Positions 16,651-25,028 of a stretch of 63,840 bases of DNA are shown one piece after another. Location of the stretch: contig DFHF01000003.1 in the NCBI GenBank assembly GCA_002371825.1, positions 1 through 63,840 on the forward strand, in the 5' to 3' direction. The notes under the pieces were generated by a model. It saw only the letters and a program-made list of their open reading frames with translations. It was not told the origin of the DNA and made no database searches. The DNA comes from Ruminococcus flavefaciens (GTDB lineage: Bacteria; Bacillota; Clostridia; Oscillospirales; Ruminococcaceae). Position 1 is the first letter of the stretch. Each line of letters begins with the position of its first letter. A program made the position numbers and the translations under genes.

Positions 16651-17352
16651 TTAATCATTAGAATTTGCCTTTTTCCGGCGCTTATAATGAGCCGTTAAGA
16701 GGCATGATATCATCAGCAGACAGCAGAGCTGATTTGATGATATTATTATATGTTTATGAGAAGCTCTCAGAAAATCAAGAGAGAATTTAGCCGCAGCGGA
16801 AAGAAGTATTATCTTCCGCACGGAATCGGGGTCATGCTTTCTGAGGGCTTTCAAGCCGTAAATAAAAATTGCCATGAAAACTGCTGATTCAACAGCCTGT
16901 ACCGGGAAGACTTCTGCTTCTGCACCGGAGTACTTTATTGACAGCGGTCCGCTGTACTCAATACCGTGACAGCAGCCTGCTGAAAGACATCCGAGCTTAG
17001 CTATGCTGTACATCAGCGGAAGAGCGAATGTGCAGTTTTGCAGCATTATGTTCCTGTGACCTGTTCCCGGCTGTATCAGTGATACCAGTATAGCCGCAAG
17101 GTATACTCCCATTGCCGCTCCTATTGAGGCAAGCCCGATACGCTTTCCGCCGGAGGTGATAAAGGTGTAAAGACAAGCACAGCACCAGCTCGATGCAGGT
17201 ATCAGTGCAAGCAGGAGCAAGGTCTTTTTGACCGGTATCCCACGCTTTATGCAAAGCCGGAATATCACTGTGATGCCTGATGCTATGGAAAGCAGGATGA
17301 ACAGCCCGTAGGGTGAGATGCCGGAGTAGTCGGTGTTTATGTGTATGGTCAT
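16651..17352 (-). CDS. Lgt-like membrane protein (prolipoprotein diacylglyceryl transferase family)
   Basis: The 233-residue protein has about seven hydrophobic segments. Around residue 140 it reads IAKLGCLSAGCCHGIEYSGPL, followed by PVQAVESAVF. That pattern is typical of the divergent Lgt-family proteins in Firmicutes; true Lgt has GRxGNFxNGE here. I place the start at ATG 17352, four bases after the previous stop and with GGAAG upstream. The adjacent lipoprotein genes are suggestive, but catalytic residues of classical Lgt (the Arg and Glu) are not evident, so substrate is uncertain. Confidence 0.65.
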   Translation of the reverse strand: MTIHINTDYSGISPYGLFILLSIASGITVIFRLCIKRGIPVKKTLLLLALIPASSWCCACLYTFITSGGKRIGLASIGAAMGVYLAAILVSLIQPGTGHRNIMLQNCTFALPLMYSIAKLGCLSAGCCHGIEYSGPLSIKYSGAEAEVFPVQAVESAVFMAIFIYGLKALRKHDPDSVRKIILLSAAAKFSLDFLRASHKHIIISSNQLCCLLMISCLLTAHYKRRKKANSND

Positions 17353-17356
17353 GACG

Positions 17357-17935
17357 CTATCCGATTCTTCCCACACCCTCAAGTGTATCCCAGGAATAGT
17401 CCCAGCAGTTGTTGCAGGCTTTTGAGATAGCGTAAGCGAGTATCGCAAGTCCTATGAAGAGTATCACGAAGAGTACGGAAAGAGTTTTGGTAATTATCTC
17501 CGCAGGCTTATTGCCAGGGAATACTATGCGTACTGCAAACAGAGCGATGATACCTGCGAAAAAAGGTATAAGTGACTGAGCCGCTCCCTCGCTGAAATGA
17601 AATGACATCAGCCCGATTATTATCAAAAAAACGGAAAGTATAACGATGATATATGCAGCGGGAGCGTCCCTTTCAACAGGTTCGTTGTCGTCAGAGGATT
17701 CACGAATGATAATTCTGTTTTCCTCATTAAAAATCAGAATTTCGTCGCCTTCATGGTTAATCATATGCAGCTTTTCATCCAAGGTCATATAATGACACCA
17801 CCGCCCGTCAAGGAGCTGAACGAAATCGTACTTTTTCAGCAGCTCTTCGTCAGTGTCCTCTGGTGCGATGATTGCAGATATGTTGTCAACATATTCAAAA
17901 TCGCAGTCATGAACCTCATAGTATTTTACTTTCAT
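17357..17935 (-). CDS. YYEVHDC-type membrane protein, copy 2
   Basis: The 192-residue protein has an N-terminal soluble domain (KYYEVHDCDFEYVDNISAII, then LLKKYDFVQLLDGRW) and, after residue 95, two or three hydrophobic segments. Its first 75 residues clearly match those of the next gene upstream (17932-18393), so the pair arose by tandem duplication. ATG 17935 overlaps the stop of the upstream copy in ATGA. No known family recognised. The soluble domain might be a protein-protein or ligand module facing the cytosol. Confidence 0.75.
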   Translation of the reverse strand: MKVKYYEVHDCDFEYVDNISAIIAPEDTDEELLKKYDFVQLLDGRWCHYMTLDEKLHMINHEGDEILIFNEENRIIIRESSDDNEPVERDAPAAYIIVILSVFLIIIGLMSFHFSEGAAQSLIPFFAGIIALFAVRIVFPGNKPAEIITKTLSVLFVILFIGLAILAYAISKACNNCWDYSWDTLEGVGRIG

Positions 17936-18393
17936 GGTGATTCCCACCTTATAAGCTTTATGTACTGGCGGCCTGCCCAGTCGCCTGCGTTTTCACAGTC
18001 AAATTGGCTCCAGAATTCTTTTCTTCTGTTTTCCCTATCAATTTTTTCTGTTTCACGTCTGACTTGTATTAGTAGGATTATAATGAGTTGTATAGTAAGT
18101 AAAATTGATATAATAACAATTGCATGAACTCTTTCTTGATGTCTTTCCTGTTTTGAAATACGCTTGAAAGTTTCTTCGATATTGCAAAATATCAATATTT
18201 CCTTGCCTTTGTTATTCTTCATATACAGCGTTTCATCCGCTGTCATAAAATGAATCCACCGTCCGTCAAGGAGCTGAACAAAATCGTACTTCCTGAGTAG
18301 TTTTTCGTCAATTCCCTTGGGAGCTATTATAGCATGACTGCCATTAATAAGCTTATGCTCGCAGTCATGTACCTCATAGTACATTATTTTCAT
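17932..18393 (-). CDS. YYEVHDC-type membrane protein, copy 1
   Basis: The 153-residue protein begins MKIMYYEVHDCEHKL and shares the segment LRKYDFVQLLDGRW with its downstream paralogue. It has one predicted membrane segment (about residues 91-113, VHAIVIISILLTIQLIIILL) and a charged tail. ATG 18393 follows GAGGT with 7-base spacing. The longer frame to 18438 lacks a site. Function unknown. Confidence 0.75.
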   Translation of the reverse strand: MKIMYYEVHDCEHKLINGSHAIIAPKGIDEKLLRKYDFVQLLDGRWIHFMTADETLYMKNNKGKEILIFCNIEETFKRISKQERHQERVHAIVIISILLTIQLIIILLIQVRRETEKIDRENRRKEFWSQFDCENAGDWAGRQYIKLIRWESP

Positions 18394-18567
18394 GGCGGTC
18401 ACCTCGTTAGTGTGGGAGGCCGGGGACGACCTCCCCACAATTGTCGGACTTTATTTTAGCTGAACTTTATGCGTAGGGGCCGCCTTTGGCAGTCCGTGTT
18501 CCACCAATTCATTGCCTCCGTAAGCGAGTTTACGAGCGAGGCGTGAAAAGCGCAGCCTTCGGATTGA

Positions 18568-19749
18568 TCAATGGTGGAAGAGACGAATGCCAGTGAAGGC
18601 CATAGCGATGTTGTACTTGTTGCAGGTCTCGATAACGTTGTCATCACGGATAGAACCGCCGGGCTCTGCGATATATGCAACACCTGACTTCTTAGCTCTC
18701 TCGATGTTGTCACCGAAGGGGAAGAATGCGTCAGAGCCGAGGCAAACGTCTGTATTCTTAGCAAGCCATGCCTTCTTCTCTTCAACAGTGAATACCTCAG
18801 GCTTAACCTTGAAAATTCTCTGCCACTCGCCTTCACGGAGAACGTCCTCGTACTCATCGCCGATGTAAACATCGATAGCGTTGTCACGGTCAGCACGGCG
18901 GATGTCGTCAACGAACTGGAGTCCCATTACCTTGGGGGACTGTCTCAGCCACCAGTTATCAGCCTTCTGACCAGCGAGACGTGTGCAGTGGATACGGGAC
19001 TGCTGTCCTGCACCGATACCGATAGCCTGGCCGTCCTTGACGTAGCAAACAGAGTTTGACTGAGTGTATTTCAGAGTGATGAGTGAGATAAGGAGGTCGT
19101 CCTTCTTGTCATCGGGGATGTTCTTGTTATCAGTAACAACATTTGAAAGGAGCTCACGGTTGATGTCAAGCTCGTTGCGTCCCTGCTCGAAGGAAACTCC
19201 GTATACCTGCTTTGTCTCAATAGGAGCAGGCTTGTAGTTCTCATCTATCTTGAGTATGCAGTAAGTGCCCTTTCTCTTGGACTTCAGTATCTCCAGAGCC
19301 TCAGGGTCATAGTCGGGAGCGATAACACCGTCGCTTACCTCACGCTGTATCATCTTTGCAGTGCAAACGTCTACCTTATCAGAGAGAGCGATGAAGTCTC
19401 CGTAGGAGGACATTCTGTCAGCGCCTCTTGCTCTTGCGTAAGCGCTTGCAAGGGGAGAGAGCTCGCCCAGGTCGTCCACCCAGTATATCTTCTTGAGGTC
19501 ATCAGAGAGCGGACGGCCGATAGCTGCGCCGGCAGGAGAAACGTGCTTGAATGAGGTAGCTGCGCATACACCTGTAGCAGCCTTGAGCTCCTTAACGAGC
19601 TGCCAGCCGTTGAGAGCGTCCAGAAGGTTGATATAGCCGGGACGTCCGCAGAGAACCTCGATAGGGAGCTCACTGCCGTCAGCCATATAAACTCTTGACG
19701 GTTTCTGATTGGGGTTGCATCCATACTTTAACTGCATTTCATTTGACAT
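18568..19749 (-). CDS. purH: Stand-alone AICAR transformylase (PurH C-terminal-type domain)
   Basis: The 393-residue protein corresponds to the transformylase domain of PurH only; the N-terminal IMP cyclohydrolase domain is absent. It starts MQLKYGCNPNQKPS after four residues and contains the AICARFT signature SFKHVSPAGAAIG, QSNSVCYVKDGQAIGIGAGQ and SDAFFPFGDNIERA. It transfers formyl from 10-formyl-THF to AICAR. AGGAGG precedes ATG 19749. The missing activity is supplied by the PurO-type gene at 21510-22223, so the two steps are encoded separately here. Confidence 0.93.
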   Translation of the reverse strand: MSNEMQLKYGCNPNQKPSRVYMADGSELPIEVLCGRPGYINLLDALNGWQLVKELKAATGVCAATSFKHVSPAGAAIGRPLSDDLKKIYWVDDLGELSPLASAYARARGADRMSSYGDFIALSDKVDVCTAKMIQREVSDGVIAPDYDPEALEILKSKRKGTYCILKIDENYKPAPIETKQVYGVSFEQGRNELDINRELLSNVVTDNKNIPDDKKDDLLISLITLKYTQSNSVCYVKDGQAIGIGAGQQSRIHCTRLAGQKADNWWLRQSPKVMGLQFVDDIRRADRDNAIDVYIGDEYEDVLREGEWQRIFKVKPEVFTVEEKKAWLAKNTDVCLGSDAFFPFGDNIERAKKSGVAYIAEPGGSIRDDNVIETCNKYNIAMAFTGIRLFHH

Positions 19750-19876
19750 AATAATGTCCTCCTTTATGTATATTGATTATTGTTTTTCTGTTATGACCGG
19801 TGGATCAGTTTTCACCGGTGTTGTCAGCTATGGAACTGTAGTGTGCAGAAGCTCAGGCTGTCGTGGTCACACGGTA

Positions 19877-19999
19877 CTACCTTCCAAACATCCTTTTTTC
19901 CACGATCTTGTCAGGAACGCTGCTGTCACTGTCTCCGCAGGCTGTAAAAACAGACGCTGTAATAAGACAGGAGAAGAGGGGAGCAGTGAATTTCATCAT
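19877..19999 (-). CDS. Very short lipoprotein-like ORF, probably a truncated lipoprotein
   Basis: This 40-codon frame encodes a lipoprotein-type signal with lipobox FTAC at residues 18-21, then only 19 residues before a TAG. AAGGAG at 20013-20008 precedes the ATG pair at 19999/19996. The good site and signal suggest that translation is real, but the mature part is tiny. It may be the remnant of a lipoprotein cut short by a frameshift, or a genuine micro-lipoprotein. The rest of the 308-base gap between purH and the next gene (19750-19876 and 20000-20057) shows nothing else to me. Confidence 0.5.
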   Translation of the reverse strand: MMKFTAPLFSCLITASVFTACGDSDSSVPDKIVEKRMFGR

Positions 20000-20057
20000 A
20001 GTTCTGCTCCTTAGTATCATTATTTATAGATGCCGGCATGATGATATTGAGCTGCTT

Positions 20058-20939
20058 TCAGGAATGAATATCCTCATAGTCATACAGCTCATACCAGTTT
20101 ACAGAGCCATCTACGATATTTTCAAGCTTTATGATACGGCCGGACTGATTGTATGTACTTTTCATCTGTGCCACTGTCTTTACAGAGCCGTCCGGGTTGT
20201 AATCAGTCTGAGTTTTCAGGGTGATATTTCCGCTGCTGTCGTACTCATAGGTGAAGACCTGCCTTGGAACAGGACTGTCCTCAGTGATACATTCATCGGT
20301 GACAAGCCTGTTTTCGCTGTCATAGGAGTAGTTATCAGTGGATTTGAGTGAATCGTCGCTGTAGTACTCATATTTCACGCTTGCAAGGCCGTTATCGCCG
20401 TATTCATATTTGCTTCTTGCAAGGAGCGACTCCTTGCCGTAGGCATCGGTCTTTACGCTTTTTATGAGGTCGCCCTGTTCGTTGTACTGATTTTCAGTAG
20501 CAGATCTCAGGTCACCTGTATCCACGTCATAGACCTCTGTTTTCAGAGTATCACCGTTTTCGTTATAGGTAAAAACAGTTCTTGTGGAAACATAGCTGTA
20601 GTCACAGACTTCATTAACTGAGCCGTCATCATTATAGACGTAGGAATAGCTTCTGGTGACAGTTTCAGCTTCGGTATTCACATCTACATCTGAGCAGCGT
20701 ATAAGGTTGTCGTGGTCGTCATAGACCTCCGAGTTCTTATAGAGAAAATGGGTATTGTCGAAGCGGCGGACAAATCTGCGGTAGGAAGCGGTCTCTGATA
20801 ATTCCTGCCGGAATTCAGCCCTTTCCGGAGGTCCCAGCGTAGGCGGCTCTGAAGAGCCTTGTCTGCTGCTGCCTGAGCATCCGGTCAGAAGGAGAATACC
20901 TGTGAGGCCGATAACGGAAAGAATAGTTTTTTTGTTCAT
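20058..20939 (-). CDS. Lipoprotein with YD/RHS-like repeats
   Basis: The 293-residue protein has a signal peptide with lipobox LTGC and then repeated short units of the RHS/YD type. Examples are YSYVYNDDGSVNEV, FTYNENGDTLKTEV, YEYGDNGLASVKYE and YNPDGSVKTVAQ, from about residue 90 to the end. YD repeats make beta-strand spirals on secreted proteins. Here there is no toxin domain or RHS core; it is a small surface protein. ATG 20939 follows AAGGAG. Confidence 0.82.
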   Translation of the reverse strand: MNKKTILSVIGLTGILLLTGCSGSSRQGSSEPPTLGPPERAEFRQELSETASYRRFVRRFDNTHFLYKNSEVYDDHDNLIRCSDVDVNTEAETVTRSYSYVYNDDGSVNEVCDYSYVSTRTVFTYNENGDTLKTEVYDVDTGDLRSATENQYNEQGDLIKSVKTDAYGKESLLARSKYEYGDNGLASVKYEYYSDDSLKSTDNYSYDSENRLVTDECITEDSPVPRQVFTYEYDSSGNITLKTQTDYNPDGSVKTVAQMKSTYNQSGRIIKLENIVDGSVNWYELYDYEDIHS

Positions 20940-20952
20940 ACATTGCGCTCCT

Positions 20953-21510
20953 TCATCCAATGATATATTCACTGATAAAAAATGCTGCTATCATTGAGAG
21001 AATGAAAACGGCAATCTCGATACCGACCAATATAAAGAATACTGACAATCTTTTGCCGGCAACGTTTGTATCCATGTCCTGTTCAATATCATAGCACGGG
21101 TACACAGCTGCCATTATTGCCGGAACTACAAAGCATAGCATTGCAAGTATAACAATAGTCATTGAACCAACACCTATTGCACTTTCATCCTCTTCGTTTG
21201 CACCACCTACCAGAGTCCATGCTGCTGTGTTAAGAATGGACAGGATGAAGAGGAAGAATATGAATCCTCTCCGCCATTTTTTCAGGAATATATGATATTT
21301 TTTTAGCCTTTCAGCCTTTTGAAGGGCACTTTCGTTTCTGAGAAGCTCCTGCTGCATGGCAGACATTTTATTGCGGTCAGCAAGCGGTCCGACGAAGATA
21401 TCGGATTTACAGTAGGGACATTCCGCAGTAGCTGTGCCGGGAGCAAAATCAAGGTCTGCACCGCAGTTCGGACAATTAAGTGATTTTTTATAAATTGTAT
21501 TTTTTTTCAT
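20953..21510 (-). CDS. Zinc-ribbon membrane protein
   Basis: The 185-residue protein opens with a zinc ribbon, NCPNCGADLDFAPGTATAEC and PYCKS, giving C-x2-C and C-x2-C around residues 13-35. A charged coiled-coil-like stretch (45-75) and three hydrophobic segments (about 80-98, 117-140, 158-178) follow. The ATG overlaps the stop of the IMP cyclohydrolase gene (TAATG), without its own ribosome-binding site, so translation is probably coupled. No known function. Confidence 0.78.
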   Translation of the reverse strand: MKKNTIYKKSLNCPNCGADLDFAPGTATAECPYCKSDIFVGPLADRNKMSAMQQELLRNESALQKAERLKKYHIFLKKWRRGFIFFLFILSILNTAAWTLVGGANEEDESAIGVGSMTIVILAMLCFVVPAIMAAVYPCYDIEQDMDTNVAGKRLSVFFILVGIEIAVFILSMIAAFFISEYIIG

Positions 21511-22223
21511 TATTTATTCTTATTGATTATGCGTGTCTCAGTCTTGCCGGTCTCCAGCTCAACGTAGCGGACGAAGAGAGAGACCTTGTTATCCTCATTG
21601 AGGTTGTTCCAGAGCATATCTGTGAACTGGTCGATATTTCCGCTTATGCCAACAAGCTTAGGCTCGCCTTCAAAGCTGGGGAGGGGATTTCCGTCGCCCA
21701 TATAAGTGTGGATAAATCTTCCCTCGCCTGCGATAGGATTAGCATAGGCAAAGGTATATCTCTGGCATGAAGATGGATCTCCGTTAGCGCTTTTCAGTAT
21801 AGACATAGCGTAGTTGAAGCCCTTATCCTCAAAGTGGAGGATGCCTGAGATACGAGGGGTATAGTTAGGAGCATCGTCCTCAAATTCTCTTGTGCGGAGT
21901 GACTGCTCAAATGTCTGCTGTCTGTCCATGAGCTCGTAGATAGTATCAGTCTGATCGCCGTTTGTAACTATGAGCTTGTTTCCGAGAACTCTTACAGGAG
22001 CGTAGATGATGAGGTGGGGATCTTCAAGCTTTGAGGGATCGAAAGCCTGAGTGCGGATACCCTCTCCGTCCTCAACGAAAACACGGTTGCGGCTGTTAAC
22101 GCTTCTGCCCATGATGAAATATGCAGTAACGGCATACTTTCCGCAGTCGGACTTACCTATGATGATACCTCTTCCGGGGTATGCGTTTGAACTGAGTTCC
22201 TGTGCAATATCGAGCTTTTTCAT
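21510..22223 (-). CDS. purO: IMP cyclohydrolase, archaeal PurO type
   Basis: The 237-residue protein matches the IMP_cyclohyd (PurO) family first described in methanogens and also present in Clostridia. Landmarks are YPGRGIIIGKSDCGKYAVTA, SVNSRNRVF, VTNGDQTDTIYE and APNYTPRISGIL. It closes the ring of FAICAR to give IMP, the last step of the pathway. It complements the stand-alone transformylase at 18568-19749. ATG 22223 follows AGGAGAAATC. Convincing by pattern, though I cannot run a search. Confidence 0.88.
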   Translation of the reverse strand: MKKLDIAQELSSNAYPGRGIIIGKSDCGKYAVTAYFIMGRSVNSRNRVFVEDGEGIRTQAFDPSKLEDPHLIIYAPVRVLGNKLIVTNGDQTDTIYELMDRQQTFEQSLRTREFEDDAPNYTPRISGILHFEDKGFNYAMSILKSANGDPSSCQRYTFAYANPIAGEGRFIHTYMGDGNPLPSFEGEPKLVGISGNIDQFTDMLWNNLNEDNKVSLFVRYVELETGKTETRIINKNK

Positions 22224-22245
22224 GGTGATTTCTCCTTTTGGATAA

Positions 22246-22806
22246 TTATTTGATAAAGAATGTATATATCACATCGGCGGCCACGATAACAAGAACTGCG
22301 GCAGCGATGTAATTCAGCGTTTTTTTTGCGGGCCTTGAGAGCAGCTTATCGAACAGCGGCTGCACGATATACATGAAAGCTGTTCCGCCAAGGCCGAAGC
22401 GGATAGAAGTGGAAAGCGCTATCCTCGCCTGGAAATTATATTTATAGTCAGCATAGGTCTGCCAGGGCCATTTGCCTGTAGCAGCTTCAAGGATGTAGCT
22501 TGCGATAAGCTCAATCAGCGTCGCCACAGCCATACATCCGAGGAATATCAGGAATGGTTTGGCGATATTCAGCCACCTGACATCCTTTTTCCTCATAAGT
22601 TTTCCGAAGCACAGCAGGAAGCAGAGTGCTCCCACACCGTATACCGGACAGTACGGGCCGAAAAGAACTCCACGGTTTGAGAATCCCCAGCGGTAAACAA
22701 CAACTTCAAGGAATACCTCATAGCACCAGCCCAGAACCGCATACATCCAGAAGCAGAGGAACAGCTTCGGGACAGATCTTTTTTCATTGATTTCCTGTCT
22801 ATCCAT
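22246..22806 (-). CDS. CmpB-type putative ABC transporter permease (PF06541-like)
   Basis: The 186-residue membrane protein has about five hydrophobic segments. It contains FWMYAVLGWCYEVFLE and RGVLFGPYCPVYGVGAL, typical of the PF06541 family annotated 'putative ABC-transporter type IV / CmpB'. No ATPase partner is next to it. The start is uncertain: ATG 22806 lies 13 bases after the preceding stop and ATG 22836 overlaps it; neither has a good ribosome-binding site. Confidence 0.75.
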   Translation of the reverse strand: MDRQEINEKRSVPKLFLCFWMYAVLGWCYEVFLEVVVYRWGFSNRGVLFGPYCPVYGVGALCFLLCFGKLMRKKDVRWLNIAKPFLIFLGCMAVATLIELIASYILEAATGKWPWQTYADYKYNFQARIALSTSIRFGLGGTAFMYIVQPLFDKLLSRPAKKTLNYIAAAVLVIVAADVIYTFFIK

Positions 22807-22819
22807 AGCGTTGATTTTT

Positions 22820-23326
22820 TCAGATGCGGACAGCATAGTTTGAGCTGTCGTTCTGAGGGAAGGTATCCCATGGGGAGTGGTCTGCGAATGTACCGAGGTA
22901 AATGAGTTCACCGCCAAGGACTACTATTTCCAGTCCCTTTTCAGGCTCCCACTGACAGTCCAGTTCAGCCTGCCAGCCTATCTGACCGTCCTCCGGCTCC
23001 CTGACAGAGAGTGTGACAGGCCGCAGGCATTTCAGCAGCCTTGATCTGTCCATATCCGGAGAGAGCTCCGTACACATAGCTTTTTCTATATCCTCACGCT
23101 TATCTATCTCAGCCCATAGGTTGAGGGAATCATTGCAGTGGAGATAAAGAGCATCACAAATGCTGCTTAGCAGCTTCTGAGAAGGGGAATTGAAGTCCTT
23201 TATGCAGGCTTCTGCATATGGTACATCAGCGCCGCTGTATATGTAGATATTCATATCCTTCCGGAAGAAAGAGCTCATGAATTTGCCCTCCTGCCAGAAA
23301 CGTTCTTCGTGCAGGCCGATTATCAT
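22820..23326 (-). CDS. Hypothetical protein, possibly DUF6985-like
   Basis: The 168-residue soluble protein begins MIIGLHEERFWQEGKF and ends with a CQWEPEKGLEIVVLGGELIYLG segment. The pattern (an N-terminal beta sheet, a helical middle, then C-W-x-EHGL-like strands) recalls the DUF6985/DUF2262 group, some members of which are immunity proteins; this is a weak resemblance. AAGGAGG precedes ATG 23326. No toxin gene is nearby. Confidence 0.6.
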   Translation of the reverse strand: MIIGLHEERFWQEGKFMSSFFRKDMNIYIYSGADVPYAEACIKDFNSPSQKLLSSICDALYLHCNDSLNLWAEIDKREDIEKAMCTELSPDMDRSRLLKCLRPVTLSVREPEDGQIGWQAELDCQWEPEKGLEIVVLGGELIYLGTFADHSPWDTFPQNDSSNYAVRI

Positions 23327-23350
23327 GGTATGCCTCCTTAATGGACGTTA

Positions 23351-23977
23351 TCAGTCCTTTATGTAAGCCTTTCCGTCAATGATATCGATCTTATCCTGAC
23401 AGAAAAGTGAAGCGGCTTTCGGCAGGAGCTTCCACTCGACATTTTCCATTATCCTTTTCTGAAGGACCTCCGGAGTATCGTCACGGAGCACATCAACAGT
23501 GCCCTGAAGGATAATAGCGCCGGCATCAGCCTTTTCGTTGACGAAGTGTATAGTAGCACCGCTGACCTTGACTCCGTAAGCGAGGGCAGCCTCATGGACC
23601 TTAAGTCCGTAGAAGCCTTCTCCGCAGAAGGAAGGGATAAGAGCAGGGTGAACATTGATTATCTTATAGGCATAGGCTGAGGTAACACATTCATCCAGGA
23701 TAGTCATGAATCCTGCAAGGATAACGAGGTCAGCTTTCTCCTCATTGAGTGCAGCCAGGATAGCCTTGCTGTAGCTGAGGCTGTCCGGGTACTCTTTTCT
23801 TGGTATAACTCTTGAAGGGATGCCTGCTTTTGCAGCTCTTTCAAGGGCAAATACACCTTCCTTTGAGGAGATTACGCAGGTTATCTTTCCGCCTTTTATC
23901 TCACCTGAGTGTTCAGCATCAATGAGTGCCTGAAGATTTGTTCCGCCTCCGGAAACGAGTACGACGATATTTTTCAT
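23351..23977 (-). CDS. purN: Phosphoribosylglycinamide formyltransferase (folate-dependent)
   Basis: The 208-residue enzyme formylates GAR with 10-formyl-THF, step three of the pathway. It begins MKNIVVLVSGGGTNLQALID. It carries the active-site segment NVHPALIPSFCGEGFYGLKV (Asn-His pair) and SGATIHFVNEKADAGAIILQ with the catalytic Asp. GGAGG precedes ATG 23977. It is in the - strand purine block between purM and the IMP cyclohydrolase. Confidence 0.96.
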   Translation of the reverse strand: MKNIVVLVSGGGTNLQALIDAEHSGEIKGGKITCVISSKEGVFALERAAKAGIPSRVIPRKEYPDSLSYSKAILAALNEEKADLVILAGFMTILDECVTSAYAYKIINVHPALIPSFCGEGFYGLKVHEAALAYGVKVSGATIHFVNEKADAGAIILQGTVDVLRDDTPEVLQKRIMENVEWKLLPKAASLFCQDKIDIIDGKAYIKD

Positions 23978-24065
23978 GGGATTACCTCCGGTAAAAAATT
24001 AATAATGCAGATCTGTTTTATTATGAGCATAAAACAATGTAAGAGACATACAGCTTCCTCCCGGG

Positions 24066-24494
24066 TCACATAAAAGCAATAAGGATCCCGGCAGCCGATA
24101 GACCGATGCCGATAAGAATGAGGACAAGCGGTATCTTTTTGGTAAAATCCGTCTCATAGAGGTCCATGTCGGCAATTCTGAATATTTTTGGCTTCCTGGG
24201 GTCAACAAGGATAGTTATTGTATCGCCCTTGACAAAATTAAGAGAGGACCTTAAAACGGATATATAATGATGAGCCTTAACAGGACCGTTTTCGCCCTGA
24301 TATTCCACATAGGGACATACGATATCACCATTTGTCTGGATAGAATCCTTTATGTCTGTGACGGTCGCCTCGATTCGCATGACATTCTCGCCGGTGAAAA
24401 GATCGCTGTAATACTTCCTGGCGATTCCGGCAGCGATCAGGATCAATCCTGAAAAAAACAGTGCGTACAAAAATGCTGAAGAAGAAATGAGCAT
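24066..24494 (-). CDS. DUF3592-like membrane protein, copy 3
   Basis: The 142-residue protein has two membrane helices flanking a beta-rich domain (helices about residues 6-25 and 119-140). The central part has VRIEATVTDIKD-like strands, CPYVEYQGENGPVKA and KGDTITILVDPRKPKIFRI. The helix-domain-helix plan and the 'D-P-x-x-P' strand end match DUF3592-type proteins. AGGAGG precedes ATG 24494. It is the third of three consecutive related genes (with 24528-24932 and 25029-25505). Confidence 0.75.
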   Translation of the reverse strand: MLISSSAFLYALFFSGLILIAAGIARKYYSDLFTGENVMRIEATVTDIKDSIQTNGDIVCPYVEYQGENGPVKAHHYISVLRSSLNFVKGDTITILVDPRKPKIFRIADMDLYETDFTKKIPLVLILIGIGLSAAGILIAFM

Positions 24495-24527
24495 AATGTG
24501 TCCTCCTGTTATTTAAGCATTATCCTT

Positions 24528-24932
24528 TCAGACACCAACGGGCATCATTATGATACCGCAGAGAGCCAGCAGACCGGCAGCTATAAAAGCAACAAGTGCC
24601 TCATAGCTCAGCTTATGGTTCTCTTCCGGAAAGAAGAAGCTTTTTGGCATCCTTTTATCCACGAATACAGTAACAGTATCGCCCTGGTGGTATTGGCAGT
24701 TTATGGCACGGATACTGTTATAGTGCTCAGCGATCATATCCTTTGAGCCATTGTTATATCTGACCATGGGGCGGCATACAGTATATGACATACCACGGCG
24801 CACAGTGATATTTTCCTGACGGTTTATGACCTCTGCAGTGAAGGGCTGAGCGTCTTTGATACGGTCAGTATGGCATTTCTGAAAGAACAGGCCAATGCCT
24901 GCAGCGATAAGAGCAAAGAGTAAAAAAGCCAT
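24528..24932 (-). CDS. DUF3592-like membrane protein, copy 2
   Basis: The 134-residue protein repeats the plan of its neighbours: N-terminal helix, then FTAEVINRQENITVRRG, CRPMVRYNNGSKDMIA, GDTVTVFVDKRMPKSFFFPE, and a C-terminal helix. I choose ATG 24932, which has GAGGTG 5 bases upstream. Starts at 24950 and 24980 are possible but lack a good site. Function unknown. Confidence 0.7.
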   Translation of the reverse strand: MAFLLFALIAAGIGLFFQKCHTDRIKDAQPFTAEVINRQENITVRRGMSYTVCRPMVRYNNGSKDMIAEHYNSIRAINCQYHQGDTVTVFVDKRMPKSFFFPEENHKLSYEALVAFIAAGLLALCGIIMMPVGV

Positions 24933-25028
24933 AGCGGCACCTCGATACATATTGTTTTCCGGAGCAGAAGTGCTCCTCATTAATAAGCCATTATGGGCGT
25001 CCAGAATTTCCTGTCCGCCCGTACAGTA

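Noticed and set aside
18456..18911. 151-codon frame on the - strand overlapping the 3' end of the transformylase gene
   Set aside because: Frame-shifted shadow of the transformylase; Ser/Thr-rich with no site or family match. The 174 bases between the transformylase stop and the next gene appear non-coding.
19863..20351. 162-codon frame on the + strand
   Set aside because: Opposite to the YD-repeat lipoprotein and the short lipoprotein; no ribosome-binding site.
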